DNA from: Chlorocebus sabaeus
Taxonomy: Eukaryota; Chordata; Mammalia; Primates; Cercopithecidae
Length of the DNA: 64,000 nucleotides
Assembly (NCBI RefSeq): GCF_047675955.1
Contig: NC_132904.1
Span: 62,243,435 to 62,307,434, forward strand
Reading direction: 5' to 3'
A program made the translations under genes and the position numbers. Below, in pieces: positions 24,501 through 36,400 of this stretch; position 1 is the stretch's first letter, and every line of letters begins with the position of its first letter. Under the pieces are notes generated by a model. The model ran no database searches. It was not told the origin of the DNA and was given only the letters and a program-made list of their open reading frames with translations.

Positions 24501-26260
24501 TATCTTCCGTTCAAAACTGGAAAGAAGATTTCTGAGAAACTGCTTTGTGTTCTGTTAGTTCATCTCACAGAGTTACATCTTTCCCTTCAAGAAGCCTTTC
24601 GCTATGGCTGTTCTTGTGGAACTGGCAAAGGGATATTTGGAAGCCCATGGAGGGCTATGGTGAAAAAGGAAATATCTTCCGTTCAAAACTGGAAAGAAGC
24701 TTTCTGAGAAACTGCTCTGTGTTCTCTAAATTCATCTCACAGAGTTCCATCTTTCCCTTCAAGAAGCCTTTCGCTAAGGCTGTTCTTGTGGAATTGGCAA
24801 AGGGATATTTGGAAGCCCATAGAGGGCTATGGTGAAAAAGGAAATATCTTCCGTTCAAAACTGGAAAGAAGCTTTCTGAGAAACTGCTCTGTGTTCTGTT
24901 AGTTCATCTCACAGAGTTACATCTTTCCCTTCAAGAAGCCTTTCGCCACGGCTGTTCTTGTGGAATTGGCAAAGGGATATTTCGAAGCCCATAGAGGGCT
25001 ATGGTGAAAAAGGAAATATCTTCCGTTCAAAACTGGAAAGAAGCTTTCTGAGAAACTGCTCTGTGTTCAGTTAGTTCATCTCACAGAGTTACATCTTTCC
25101 TTTCAAGAAGCCTTTCACTAAGGCTGTTCTTGTGGAATTGGCAAAGGGATATTTGGAAGCCCATAGAGGGCTACGGTGAAAAAGGAAATATCTTCCGTTC
25201 AAAACTGGAAAGAAGCTTTCTGAGAAACTGCTATGTGTTCAGTTAGTTCATCTCACAGAGTTACATCTTTCCCTTCAAGAAGCCTTTCGCTAAGGCTGTT
25301 CTTGTGGGACTGGCAAAGGGATATTTGGAAGCCCATAGAGGGCTATGGTGAAAAACGAAATATCTTCCTTTCAAAACTGGAAAGAAGCTTTCTGAGAAAC
25401 TGCTCTGTGTTCTGTTAATTCATCACACAGAGTTACATCTTTCCGTTCAAGAAGCCTTTCGCTAAAGCTGTTCTTGTGGAATTGGCAAAGGGATATTGGA
25501 AGCCCTTAGAGGGCTACGGTGAAAAAGGAAATATCTTCCGTTCAAAACTGGAAAGAAGCTTTCTGAGAAACTGCTCTGTGTTCTCTGAATTCATCTCACA
25601 GAGTTACATCTTTCCCTTCAAGAAGCCGTTCGCTAAGGCTGTTCTTGTGGAATTGGCAAAGGGATATTTGGAAGCCCATAGAGAGCTATGGTGAAAAAGG
25701 AAATATCTTCCGTTCAAAACTGGAAAGAAGCTTTCTGAGAAACTGCTCTTTGTTCTCTGAATTCATCTCACAGAGTTACATCTTTCCCTTCAAGAAGCCT
25801 TTCGCTAAGGCTGTTCTTGTGGAATGGGCAAAGTGATATTTGGAAGCCCATAGAGGGCTATGGTGAAAAAGGAAATATCTTCCGTTCAAAACTGGAAAGA
25901 AGCTTTCTGAGAAACTGCTCTGTGTTCAGTTAGTTCATCTCACAGAGTTACATCTTTCCCTTCAAGAAGCCTTTCGCTAAGGCTGTTCTTGTGGAACTGG
26001 CAAAGGGATATTTGGAAGCCCATAGAGGGCTATGGTGAAAAAGGAAGTATCTTCCTTTCAAAACTGGAAAGAAGCTTTCTGAGAAACTGTTCTGTGTTCT
26101 GTTAATTCATCTCACAGAGTTACATCTTTCCGTTCAAGAAGCCTTTCGCTAAAGCTGTTCTTGTGGAACTGGCAAAGGGATATTTGGAAGCCCAAAGAGG
26201 GCTATGGTGAAAAAGGAAATATCTTCCGTTCAAAACTGGAAAGAAGCTTTCTGAGAAACT
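21600..26260. repeat. Second large block, copy 1 (about 27 monomers)
   Basis: Aligned to about 41748-46411. The offset is 20,148 at the left (TTCCGTTAATTC at 21803 and 41951), rising to 20,152 after a four-base loss here (GTTCAGTTCATC near 23697) and settling at 20,151. Shared markers are CAAGACGCC (about 22186), GGAAATGTC (about 22267), CAAGAATTCTTTCG with GGCTACTC (about 22360-22380), CTGTAAGTTC (about 22666), CATGGAGGG (about 22759), CTCTAAATTC (about 22837), GGTGAAAAGGAAA (about 24317), GCTATGTG (about 25231), GGATATTGGAAG (about 25492), AGAGAGC (about 25680) and CAAAGTGATATT (about 25831). Confidence 0.8.
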
Positions 26261-28300
26261 GCTCTGTGTTCAGTTAGTTCATCTCACAGAGTTACATCTT
26301 TCCCTTCAAGAAGCCTTTCGCTAAGGCTGTTCTTGTGGAACTGGCAAAGGGATATTTGGAAGCCCATAGAGGGCTATGGTGAAAAAGGAAGTATCTTCCT
26401 TTCAAAACTGGAAAGAAGCTTTCTGAGAAACTGTTCTGTGTTCTGTTAATTCATCTCACAGAGTTACATCTTTCCGTTCAAGAAGCCTTTCGCTAAAGCT
26501 GTTCTTGTGGAACTGGCAAAGGGATATTTGCAAGCCCAAAGAGGGCTATGGTGAAAAAGGAAATATCTTCCGTTCAAAACTGGAAAGAAGCTTTCTGAGA
26601 AACTGCTCTGTGTTCTCTGAATTCATCTCACAGAGTTACATCTTTCCCTCAAGAAGCCTTTCGCTAAGGCTGTTCTTGTGGAACTGGCAAAGGGATATTT
26701 GGAAGCCCATAGAGGGCTATGGTGAAAAAGCAAATATCTTCCGTTCAAAACTGGAAAGAAGCTTTCTGAGATACTGCTCTGTGTTCTCTGAATTCATCTC
26801 ACAGAGGTACATCTTTCCCTTCAGGAAGCCTTTCGCTAAGGCTGTTCTTGTGGAATTGGCAAAGGGATATTTGGAAGCCCATAGAGGGCTATGGTGAAAA
26901 AGGAAATATCTTCCGTTCAAAACTGGAAAGCAGCTTTCTGAGAAACTGCTCTGTGTTCTGTTAGTTCATCTCACAGAGTTACATCTTTCCCTTCAAGAAG
27001 CCTTTCCCCACGGCTGTTCTTGTGGAATTGGCAAAGGGATATTTCGAAGCCCATAGAGGGCTATGGTGAAAAAGGAAATATCTTCCGTTCAAAAGTGGAA
27101 AGAAGCTTTCTGAGAAACTGCTCTGTGTTCTGTTAGTTCATCTCACAGAGTTACATCTTTCCCTTCAAGACGCCTTTCGCTAAGGCTGTTCTTGTGGAAC
27201 TGGCAAAGGGATATTTGGAAGCCCATAGAGGGCTATGGTGAAAAAGGAAATATCTTCCGTTCAAAACTGGAAAGAAGCTTTCTGAGAAACTGCTCTGTGT
27301 TCTCTGAATTCATCTCACAGAGTTACATCTTTCCCTTCAAGAAGCCTTTCGCTAAGGCTGTTCTTGTGGAATTGGCAAAGGGATATTTGGAAGCCCAAAG
27401 AGGTCTATGGTGAAAAAGGAAATATCTTCCTTTCAAAACTGGAAAGAAGCTTTATGAGAAACTCCTCTGTGTTCTGTTAGTTCATCTCACAGAGTTACAA
27501 CTTTCCGTTCAAGAAGCCTTTCGCTAAAGCTGTTCTTGTGGAACTGGCAAAGGGATATTTGGAAGCCCATAGAGGGCTATGGTGAAAAAGGAAATATCTT
27601 CCGTTCAAAACTGGAAAGAAGCTTTCTGAGAAACTGCTCTGTGTTCAGTTAGTTCATCTCACAGAGTTACATCGTTCCCTTCAAGAAGCCTTTCGCTAAG
27701 GCTGTTCTTGTGGAACTGGCAAAGGGATATTTGGAAGCCCATAGAGGGCTATGGTGAAAAAGCAAATATCTTCCGTTCAAAACTGGAAAGAAGCTTTCTG
27801 AGAAACTGCTCTGTGTTCAGTTAGTTCATCTCACAGAGTTACATCTTTCCCTTCAAGAAGCTGTTCGCTAAGGCTGTTCTTGTGGAATGGGCAAAGGGAT
27901 ATTTGGAACCCCTAGAGGGCTATGGTGAAAAAGGAAATATCTTCCGTTCAAAACTGGAAAGAAGCTTTCTGAGAAACTGCTCTGTGTTCAGTTAGTTCAT
28001 CTCACAGAGTTACATCTTTCCCTTCCCTTCAAGAAGCCTTTCGCCACGGCTGTTCTTGTGGAATGGGCAAAGGGATATTTGGAAGCCCATAGAGGGCTAT
28101 GGTGAAATAGGAAATACCTTCCGTTCAAAACTGGAAAGAAGCTTTCTGAGAAACTGCTCTGTGTTCAGTTAGTTCATCTCACAGAGTTACATCTTTCCCT
28201 TCAAGAAGCCTTTCGCTAAGGCTGTTCTTGTGGAACTGGCAAAGGGATATTTGGAAGCCCATAGAGGGCTATGGTGAAAAAGGAAATATCTTCCGTTCAA
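26200..28300. repeat. Block repeated at the right end of the window, copy 1
   Basis: Matches 61304-63405 at 35,104-35,105 bp; the one-base change in offset is the CCCTCAAG deletion near 26649. Shared markers are GGAAGTATC (about 26388), AAAGCAAATATC (about 26727), GAGATACTG (about 26769), CTTTCCCCACGG (about 27004), TTTCGAAGCCC, AAAAGTGGAAAG (about 27092), CAAGACGCC (about 27168), GAAACTCCTC (about 27460), TACAACTTTCC (about 27497), TACATCGTTCC (about 27669), AGCTGTTCGC (about 27859), GGAACCCCTAGAGG (about 27906) and the CCCTTCCCTT duplication at 28018. Confidence 0.8.
28018..28027 (+). repeat. CCCTT micro-duplication, occurrence 1
   Basis: TTCCCTTCCC replaces the usual single TTCCC, a five-base slippage duplication. 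It recurs at 29741 and 63123 and marks the opening of the ten-monomer repeat. Confidence 0.85.
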
Positions 28301-29740
28301 AACTGGAAAGAAGCTTTCTGAGAAACTGCTCTGTGTTCAGTTAGTTCATCTCACAGAATTACATCTTTCCCTTCAAGAAGCCTTTCGCTAAGGCTGTTCT
28401 TGTGGACTGGCAAAGGGATATATGGAAGCCCATAGAGGGCTATGGTGAAAAAGGAAATATCTTCCGTTCAAAACTGGAAAGAATCTTTCTGAGAAACTGC
28501 TCTGTGTTCTGTTAGTTCACCTCACAGAGTTAAATCTTTCCCTTCAAGAAGCCTTTCGCCACGGCTGTTCTTGTGGAATGGTCAAAGGGATATTTGGAAG
28601 CCCATAGAGGGCTATGGTGAAAAAGGAAATATCTTCCGTTCAAAACTGGAAAGATGCTTTCTGAGAAACTGCTCTGTGTTCAGTTAGTTCATCTCACAGA
28701 GTTACATCTTTCCCTTCAAGAAGCCTTTCGCTAAGGCTGTTCTTGTGGAACTGGCAAAGGGATATTTGGAAGCCCATAGAGGGCTATGGTGAAAAAGCAA
28801 ATATCTTCCGTTCAAAACTGGAAAGAAGCTTTCTGAGAAACTGCTCTGTGTTCAGTTAGTTCATCTCACAGAGTTACATCTTTCCCTTCAAGAAGCCGTT
28901 CGCTAAGGCTGTTCTTGTGGAATTGGCAAATTGATATTTGGAAGCCCATAGAGGGCTATGGTGAAAAAGGAAATATCTTCCGTTCAAAACTGGAAAGAAG
29001 CTTTCTGAGAAACTGCTCTGTGTTCAGTTAGTTCATCTCACAGAGTTACATCTTTCCCTCAAGAAGCCTTTCGCTAAGGCTGTTCTTGTGGAACTGGCAA
29101 AGGGATATTTGGAAGCCCATAGAGGGCTATGGTGAAAAAGGAAATATCTTCCGTTCAAAACTGGAAAGAAGCTTTCTGTGAAACTGCTCTGTGTTCAGTT
29201 AGTTCATCTCACAGAGTTACATCTTTCCCTTCAAGAAGCCTTTCGCTAAGGCTGTTCTTGTGGAACTGGGAAAGGGATATTTGGAAGCCCATAGAGGGCT
29301 ATGGTGAAAAAGGAAATATCTTCCGTTCAAAACTGGAAAGAAGCTTTCTGAGAAACTGCTCTGTGTTCAGTTAGTTCATCTCACAGAGTTACATCTTTCC
29401 CTTCAAGAAGCCTTTCGCTAAGGCTGTTCTTGTGGAATTGGCAAAGGGATATTTGGAAACCCGTAGAGGGCTATGGTGTAAAAGGAAATATCTTCCGTTC
29501 AAAACTGGAAAGAAGCTTTCTGAGAAACTGCTCTGTGTTCTGTTAGTTCATCTCACAGATTTACATCTTTCCCTTCAAGAAGCCTTTCGCCACGGCTGTT
29601 CTTGTGGAATTGGCAAAGGGATATTTGGAAGCCCATAGAGGGCTATGGTGAAAAAGGAAATATCTTCCGTTCAAAACTGGAAAGAAGCTTTCTGAGAAAC
29701 TGCTCTGTGTTCAGTTAGTTCATCTCACAGAGTTACATCT
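28018..29740. repeat. Ten-monomer repeat, copy 1 (1,723 bp)
   Basis: Opens with the TTCCCTTCCC duplication and recurs exactly 1,723 bp later. Markers in order are GAAATAGGAAATACC (about 28104), CACAGAATTAC (about 28353), GTGGACTGG with GGATATATGG (about 28402-28422), AGAATCTTTC, GTTCACCTC with GAGTTAAATC (about 28516-28532), ATGGTCAAAGG (about 28579), AAGATGCTTTC (about 28652), GGCAAATTGATATT (about 28925), CCCTCAAG (about 29057), TTTCTGTGAAAC (about 29174), CTGGGAAAGG (about 29267) and GGAAACCCGTAG (about 29456). The five added bases at the opening explain why the length exceeds 10 x 172. Confidence 0.88.
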
Positions 29741-29750
29741 TTCCCTTCCC
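29741..29750 (+). repeat. CCCTT micro-duplication, occurrence 2
   Basis: The same five-base duplication, exactly 1,723 bp after the first, followed by the private CAATAAGCC variant. Confidence 0.85.
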
Positions 29751-31463
29751 TTCAATAAGCCTTTCGCCACGGCTGTTCTTGTGGAATGGGCAAAGGGATA
29801 TTTGGAAGCCCATAGAGGGCTATGGTGAAATAGGAAATACCTTCCGTTCAAAACTGGAAAGAAGCTTTCTGAGAAACTGCTCTGTGTTCAGTTAGTTCAT
29901 CTCACAGAGTTACATCTTTCCCTTCAAGAAGCCTTTCGCTAAGGCTGTTCTTGTGGAACTGGCAAAGGGATATTTGGAAGCCCATAGAGGGCTATGGTGA
30001 AAAAGGAAATATCTTCCGTTCAAAACTGGAAAGAAGCTTTCTGAGAAACTGCTCTGTGTTCAGTTAGTTCATCTCACAGAATTACATCTTTCCCTTCAAG
30101 AAGCCTTTCGCTAAGGCTGTTCTTGTGGACTGGCAAAGGGATATATGGAAGCCCATAGAGGGCTATGGTGAAAAAGGAAATATCTTCCGTTCAAAACTGG
30201 AAAGAATCTTTCTGAGAAACTGCTCTGTGTTCTGTTAGTTCACCTCACAGAGTTAAATCTTTCCCTTCAAGAAGCCTTTCGCCACGGCTGTTCTTGTGGA
30301 ATGGTCAAAGGGATATTTGGAAGCCCATAGAGGGCTATGGTGAAAAAGGAAATATCTTCCGTTCAAAACTGGAAAGATGCTTTCTGAGAAACTGCTCTGT
30401 GTTCAGTTAGTTCATCTCACAGAGTTACATCTTTCCCTTCAAGAAGCCTTTCGCTAAGGCTGTTCTTGTGGAACTGGCAAAGGGATATTTGGAAGCCCAT
30501 AGAGGGCTATGGTGAAAAAGCAAATATCTTCCGTTCAAAACTGGAAAGAAGCTTTCTGAGAAACTGCTCTGTGTTCAGTTAGTTCATCTCACAGAGTTAC
30601 ATCTTTCCCTTCAAGAAGCCGTTCGCTAAGGCTGTTCTTGTGGAATTGGCAAATTGATATTTGGAAGCCCATAGAGGGCTATGGTGAAAAAGGAAATATC
30701 TTCCGTTCAAAACTGGAAAGAAGCTTTCTCAGAAACTGCTCTGTGTTCAGTTAGTTCATCTCACAGAGTTACATCTTTCCCTCAAGAAGCCATTCGCTAA
30801 GGCTGTTCTTGTGGAACTGGCAAAGGGATATTTGGAAGCCCATAGAGGGCTATGGTGAAAAAGGAAATATCTTCCGTTCAAAACTGGAAAGAAGCTTTCT
30901 GTGAAACTGCTCTGTGTTCAGTTAGTTCATCTCACAGAGTTACATCTTTCCCTTCAAGAAGCCTTTCGCTAAGGCTGTTCTTGTGGAACTGGGAAAGGGA
31001 TATTTGGAAGCCCATAGAGGGCTATGGTGAAAAAGGAAATATCTTCCGTTCAAAACTGGAAAGAAGCTTTCTGAGAAACTGCTCTGTGTTCAGTTAGTTC
31101 ATCTCACAGAGTTACATCTTTCCCTTCAAGAAGCCTTTCGCTAAGGCTGTTCTTGTGGAATTGGCAAAGGGATATTTGGAAACCCGTAGAGGGCTATGGT
31201 GTAAAAGGAAATATCTTCCGTTCAAAACTGGAAAGAAGCTTTCTGAGAAACTGCTCTGTGTTCTGTTAGTTCATCTCACAGATTTACATCTTTCCCTTCA
31301 AGAAGCCTTTCGCCACGGCTGTTCTTGTGGAATTGGCAAAGGGATATTTGGAAGCCCATAGAGGGCTATGGTGAAAAAGGAAATATCTTCCGTTCAAAAC
31401 TGGAAAGAAGCTTTCTGAGAAACTGCTCTGTGTTCAGTTAGTTCATCTCACAGAGTTACATCT
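29741..31463. repeat. Ten-monomer repeat, copy 2 (1,723 bp)
   Basis: A tandem copy of 28018-29740 with the same ordered markers. I noticed only a few differences: CAATAAGCC (about 29753), TTTCTCAGAAAC (about 30726) and AGCCATTCGC (about 30788) against CAAGAAGCC, TTTCTGAGAAAC and AGCCTTTCGC. The next unit does not repeat a third time: at 31463 the opening duplication is replaced by TTTCATTTCAG. Confidence 0.88.
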
Positions 31464-33283
31464 TTCATTTCAGAAAGCCTTTCGCTAAGGCTGTTCTTGT
31501 GGAACTGGCAAAGGGATATTTGGAAGCCCATAGAGGGCTATGTTGAAAAAGGAAATATCTTCCGTTCAAAACTGGAAAGAAGCTTTCTGAGAAACTGCTC
31601 TGTGTTCTGTTAGTTCATCTCACAGAGTTACATCTTTCCCTTCAAGAAGCCTTTCGCCAAGGCTGCTCTTGTGGAATGGGCAAAGGGATATTTGGAGCCC
31701 ATAGAGGGCTATGGTGAAATAGGAAATATCTTCCGTTCAAAACTGGAAAGAAGCTTTCTGAGAGACTGCTCTGTGTTCAGTTAGTTCATCTCACAGAGTT
31801 ACATCTTTCCCTTCAAGAAGCCTTTCGCCACGGCTGTTCTTGTGGAATGGGCAAAGGGATATTTGGAAGCCCATAGAGGGCTATGGTGAAATAGGAAATA
31901 TCTTCCGTTCAAAACTGGAAAGAAGCTTTCTGAGAAACTGCTCTGTGTTCAGTTAGTTCATCTCACAGAGTTACATCTTTCCCTTCAAGAAGCCTTTCGC
32001 TAAGGCTGTTCTTGTGGACAGGCAAAGGGATATTTGGAAGCCCATAGAGGGCTATGGTGAAAAAGCAAATATCTTCCGTTCAAAACTGGAAAGAAGCTTT
32101 CTGAGAAACTGCTCTGTGTTCAGTTAGTTCATCTCACGGAGTTACATCTTTCCCTTCAAGAAGCCTTTCGCTAAGGCTGTTCTTGTGGAACTGGGAAAGG
32201 GATATTTGGAAGCCCATAGAGGGCTATGGTGAAAAAGGAAATATCTTCCGTTCAAAACTGGAAAGAAGCTTTCTGAGAAACTGCTCTGTGTTCTCTGAAT
32301 TCATCTCACAGAGTTACATCTTTCCCTTCAAGAAGCCTTTCGCCACGGCTGTTCTTCTGGAATTGGCATAGGGATATTTGGAAGCCCATAGAGGGCTATG
32401 GTGAAAAAGGATATATCTTCTGTTCAAAACTGGAAAGAAGCTTTCTGAGAAACTGCTCTGTGTTCAGTTAGTTCATCTCACAGAGTTACATCTTTCCCTT
32501 CAAGAAGCCGTTCGCTAAGGCTGTTCTTGTGGAATTGGCAAAGGGATATTTGGAAGCCCGTAGAGGGCTATGGTGTAAAAGGAAATATCTTCCGTTCAAA
32601 ACTGGAAAGAAGCTTTCTGAGAAACTGCTCTGTGTTCTGTTAGTTCATCTCACAGAGTTACATCTTTCCCTTCAAGAAGCCTTTCGCCACGGCTGTTCTT
32701 GTGGAATGGGCAAAGGGATATTTGGAAGCCCATAGAGGGCTATGGTGAAAAAGGAAATATCTTCCGTTCAAAACTGGAAAGAAGCTTTCTGAGAAACTGC
32801 TCTGTGTTCAGTTAGTTCATCTCACAGAGTTACATCTTTCCCCTCAAGAAGCCTTTCGCTAAGGCTGTTCTTGTGGACAGGCAAAGGGATATATGGAAGC
32901 CCATAGAGGGCTATGGTGAAAAAGGAAATATCTTCCGTTCAAAACTGGAAAGAAGCTTTCTGAGAAACTGCTCTGTGTTCTGTTAGTTCATCTCACAGAG
33001 TTACATCTTTCCCTTCAAGAAGCCTTTCGCCACGGCTGTTCTTGCGGAATGGGCAAAAGGATATTTGGAAGCCAATAGAGGGCTATGGTGTGAAAGGAAA
33101 TATCTTCCGTTCAAAACTGGAAAGAAGCTTTCTGAGAAACTGCTCTGTGTTCTGTTAGTTCATCTCACAGAGTTACATCTTTCCCTTAAAGAAGCCTTTC
33201 GCCACGGCTGTTCTTGTGGAATGGGCAAAAGGATATTTGGAAGCCCATAGAGGGCTAAGGTGAAAAAGGAAATATCTTCCGTT
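31464..33283. repeat. Linker monomers between the ten-mer pair and the next B segment
   Basis: About ten or eleven alpha-satellite monomers with their own variants: TTTCATTTCAGAAAGCC (about 31465), TATGTTGAAAAAGG (about 31540), GGCTGCTCTTG (about 31661), two GTGGACAGGC monomers (about 32014 and 32876), CACGGAG (about 32136), CTTCTGGAATTGG (about 32354) and the GGAAGCCCGTAG / GTGTAAAAG monomer (about 32550-32575), which recurs at about 63530. It ends with the GCGGAATGG and GTGTGAAAGG pair seen upstream of the B copies at 18309 and 38113. Confidence 0.75.
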
Positions 33284-33382
33284 CAAAACTGGAAAGAAGC
33301 TTTCTGAGAAACTGCTCTGTGTTCAGTTAGTTCATCTCACAGAGTTACATCTTTCCCTTCAAGAAGCCTTTCGCTAAGGCTG

Positions 33383-33442
33383 TTCTTGTGGAACTGGCAA
33401 AGAACTGGCAGTTCTTGTGGAACTGGCATAGCCCATAGAGGG
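33383..33442 (+). repeat. Rearranged long monomer, occurrence 4
   Basis: The 17-bp segment is at 33383-33399 and 33412-33428, with the palindrome at 33402-33414. It marks the start of B copy 3 in the second large block. Confidence 0.85.
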
Positions 33443-36400
33443 CTATGGTGAAAAAGGAAATATCTTCCGTTCAAAACTCGAAAGAAGCTTTCTGAGAAAC
33501 TGCTCTGTGTTCTGTTAATTCATCTCACAAAGTTACATCTTTCCGTTCAAGAAGCCTTTCGCTAAAGCTGTTCTTGTGGAACTGGCAAAGGGATATTTGG
33601 AGGCCCATAGAGGGCAATGGTTAAAGAGGAAATATCTTCCGTTCAAAACTGGAAAGAAGCTTTCTGAGAAACTGCTCTGTGTTCTGTTAGTTCATCTCAC
33701 AGAGTTACATCTTTCCCTTCAAGAAGCCTTTCGCCACGGCTGTTCTTGTGGAATTGGCATAGGGATATTTGGAAGCCCATAGAGGGCTATGGTGAAAAAG
33801 GATATATCTTCCGTTCAAAACTGGAAAGAAGCTTTCTGAGAAACTGCTCTGTGTTCAGTTAGTTCATCTCACAGAGTTACATCTTTCCCATCAAGAAGCC
33901 TTTTGCTAAGGCTGTTCTTGTGGAATTGGCAAAGGGATATTTGGAAGCCCATAGAGGGCTATGGTGAAAAAGGAAATATCTTCCGTTCAAAACTGGAAAG
34001 AAGCTTTCTGAGAAACTTCTCTGTGTTCTGTTAGTTCATCTCACAGAGTTACATCTTTCCCTTCAAGAAGCCTTTCGCCACGGCTGTTCTTGTGGAATTG
34101 GCAAAGGGATATTTGGAAACCCATAGAGGGCTATGGTGAAAAAGGAAATATCTTCCGTTCAAAACTGGAAAGAAGCTTTCTGAGAAACTGCTCTGTGTTC
34201 AGTTAGTTCATCTCACAAAGTTACATCTTTCCCTTCAAGAAGCCTTTCGCTAAGGCTGTTCTTGTGGGACTGGCAAAGGGATATTTGGAAGCCCATAGAG
34301 GGCTATGGTGAAAAAGGAAATATCTTCCGTTCAAAACTGGAAAGAAGCTTTCTGAGAAACTACTCTGTGTTCTCTGAATTCATCTCACAGAGTTACATCT
34401 TTCCCTTCAAGAAGCCTTTCGCTAAGGCTGTTCTTGTGGAATTGGCAAAGGGATATTTGGAAGCCGATAGAGGGCTATGGTGAAAAAGGAAATATCTTCC
34501 TTTCAAAACTGGAAAGAAGCTTTCTGAGAAACTGCTCTGTGTTCTGTTAATTCATCTCACAGAGTTACATCTTTCCGTTCAAGAAGCCATTCGCTAAAGC
34601 TGTTCTTGTGGAACTGGCAAAGGGATATTTGGAAACCCATAGAGGGCTATGGTGAAAAAGGAAATATCTTCCGTTCAAAACTGGAAAGAAGCTTTCTGAG
34701 AAACTGCTCTGTGTTCAGTTACTTCATCTCACAGAGTTACATCTTTCCCTTCAAGAAGCCTTTCGGCACGGCTGTTCTTGTGGAATTGGCAAAGGGATAT
34801 TTGGAAGCCCATAGAGGGCTATGGTGAAAAAGGAAATATCTTCCGTTCAAAACTGGAAAGAAGATTTCTGAGAAACTGCTCTGTGTTCTGTTAGTTCATC
34901 TCACAGAGTTACATCTTTCCCTTCAAGAAGCCTTTCGCCACGGCTGTTTTTGTGGAATGGGCAAAGGGATATTTTGAAGCCCATAGAGGGCTATGGTGAA
35001 AAAGGAAATATCTTCCGTTCAAAACTGGAAAGAAGCTTTCTGAGAAACTGCTCTGTGTTCAGTTAGTTCATCTCACAGAGTTACATCTTTCCCTTCAAGA
35101 AGCCTTTCGCTAAGGCTGTTCTTGTGGAACTGGCAAAGGGATATTTGGAAGCCCATAGAGGGCTATGGTGAAAAAGGAAATATCTTCCTTTCAAAACTGG
35201 AAAGAAGCTTTCTGAGAAACTGTTCTGTGTTCTGTTAATTCATCTCACAGAGTTACATCTTTCCGTTCAAGAAGCCTTTCGCTAAAGCTGTTCTTGTGGA
35301 ACTGGCAAAGGGATATTTGGAGGCCCATAGAGGGCTATGGTGAAAGAGGAAATATCTTCCGTTCAAAACTGGAAAGAAGCTTTCTGAGAAACTGCTCTGT
35401 GTTCTGTTAGTTCATCTCACAGAGTTACATCTTTCCCTTCAAGAAGCCTTTCGCCACGGCTGTTCTTGTGGAATTGGCATAGGGATATTTGGAAGCCCAT
35501 AGAGGGCTATGGTGACAAAGGATATATCTTCCGTTCAAAACTGGAAAGAAGCTTTCTGAGAAACTGCTCTGTGTTCAGTTAGTTCATCTCACAGAGTTAC
35601 ATCTTTCCCATCAAGAAGCCTTTCGCTAAGGCTGTTCTTGTGGAACTGGCAAAGGGATATTTGGAAGCCCATAGAGGGCTATGGTGAAAAAGGAAATATC
35701 TTCCGTTCAAAACTGGAAAGAAGCTTTGTGAGAAACTGCTCTGTGTTGTGTTAGTTCATCTCACAGAGTTACATCTTTCCCTTCAAGAAGCCTTTCGCTA
35801 AGGCTGTTCTTGTGGAATTGGCAAAGGGATATTTGGAAGCCCATAGAGGGCTATGGTGAAAAAGGAAATATCTTCCGTTCAAAACTGGAAAGAAGCTTTC
35901 TGAGAAACTGCTCTGTGTTCTCTGAATACATCTCACAGAGTTACATCTTTCCCTTCAAGAAGCCTTTCGCTAAGGCTGTTCTTGTGGAATTGGCAAAGGG
36001 ATATTTGGAAGCCCATAGAGGGCTATGGTGAAAAAGGAAATATCTTCCGTTCAAAACTGGAAAGAAGCTTTCTGAGAAACTGCTCTGTGTTCTCTGAATT
36101 CATCTCACAGAGTTACATCTTTCCTTCAAGAAGCCTTCGCTAAGGCTGTTCTTGTGGAATTGGCAAAGGGATATTTGGAAGCCCCTAGAGGGCTATGGTG
36201 AAAAAGGAAATATCTTCCGTTCAAAACTGGAAAGAAGCTTTCTGAGAAACTGCTCTGTGTTCTGTCAGTTCATCTCACAGAGTTACATCTTTCCCTTCAA
36301 GAAGCCTTTCGCCAAGGCTGTTCTTGTGGAATGGGCAAAGGGATATTTGGAAGCCCATAGAGGGCTATGGTGAAAAAGGAAATATCTTCCGTTCAAAACT

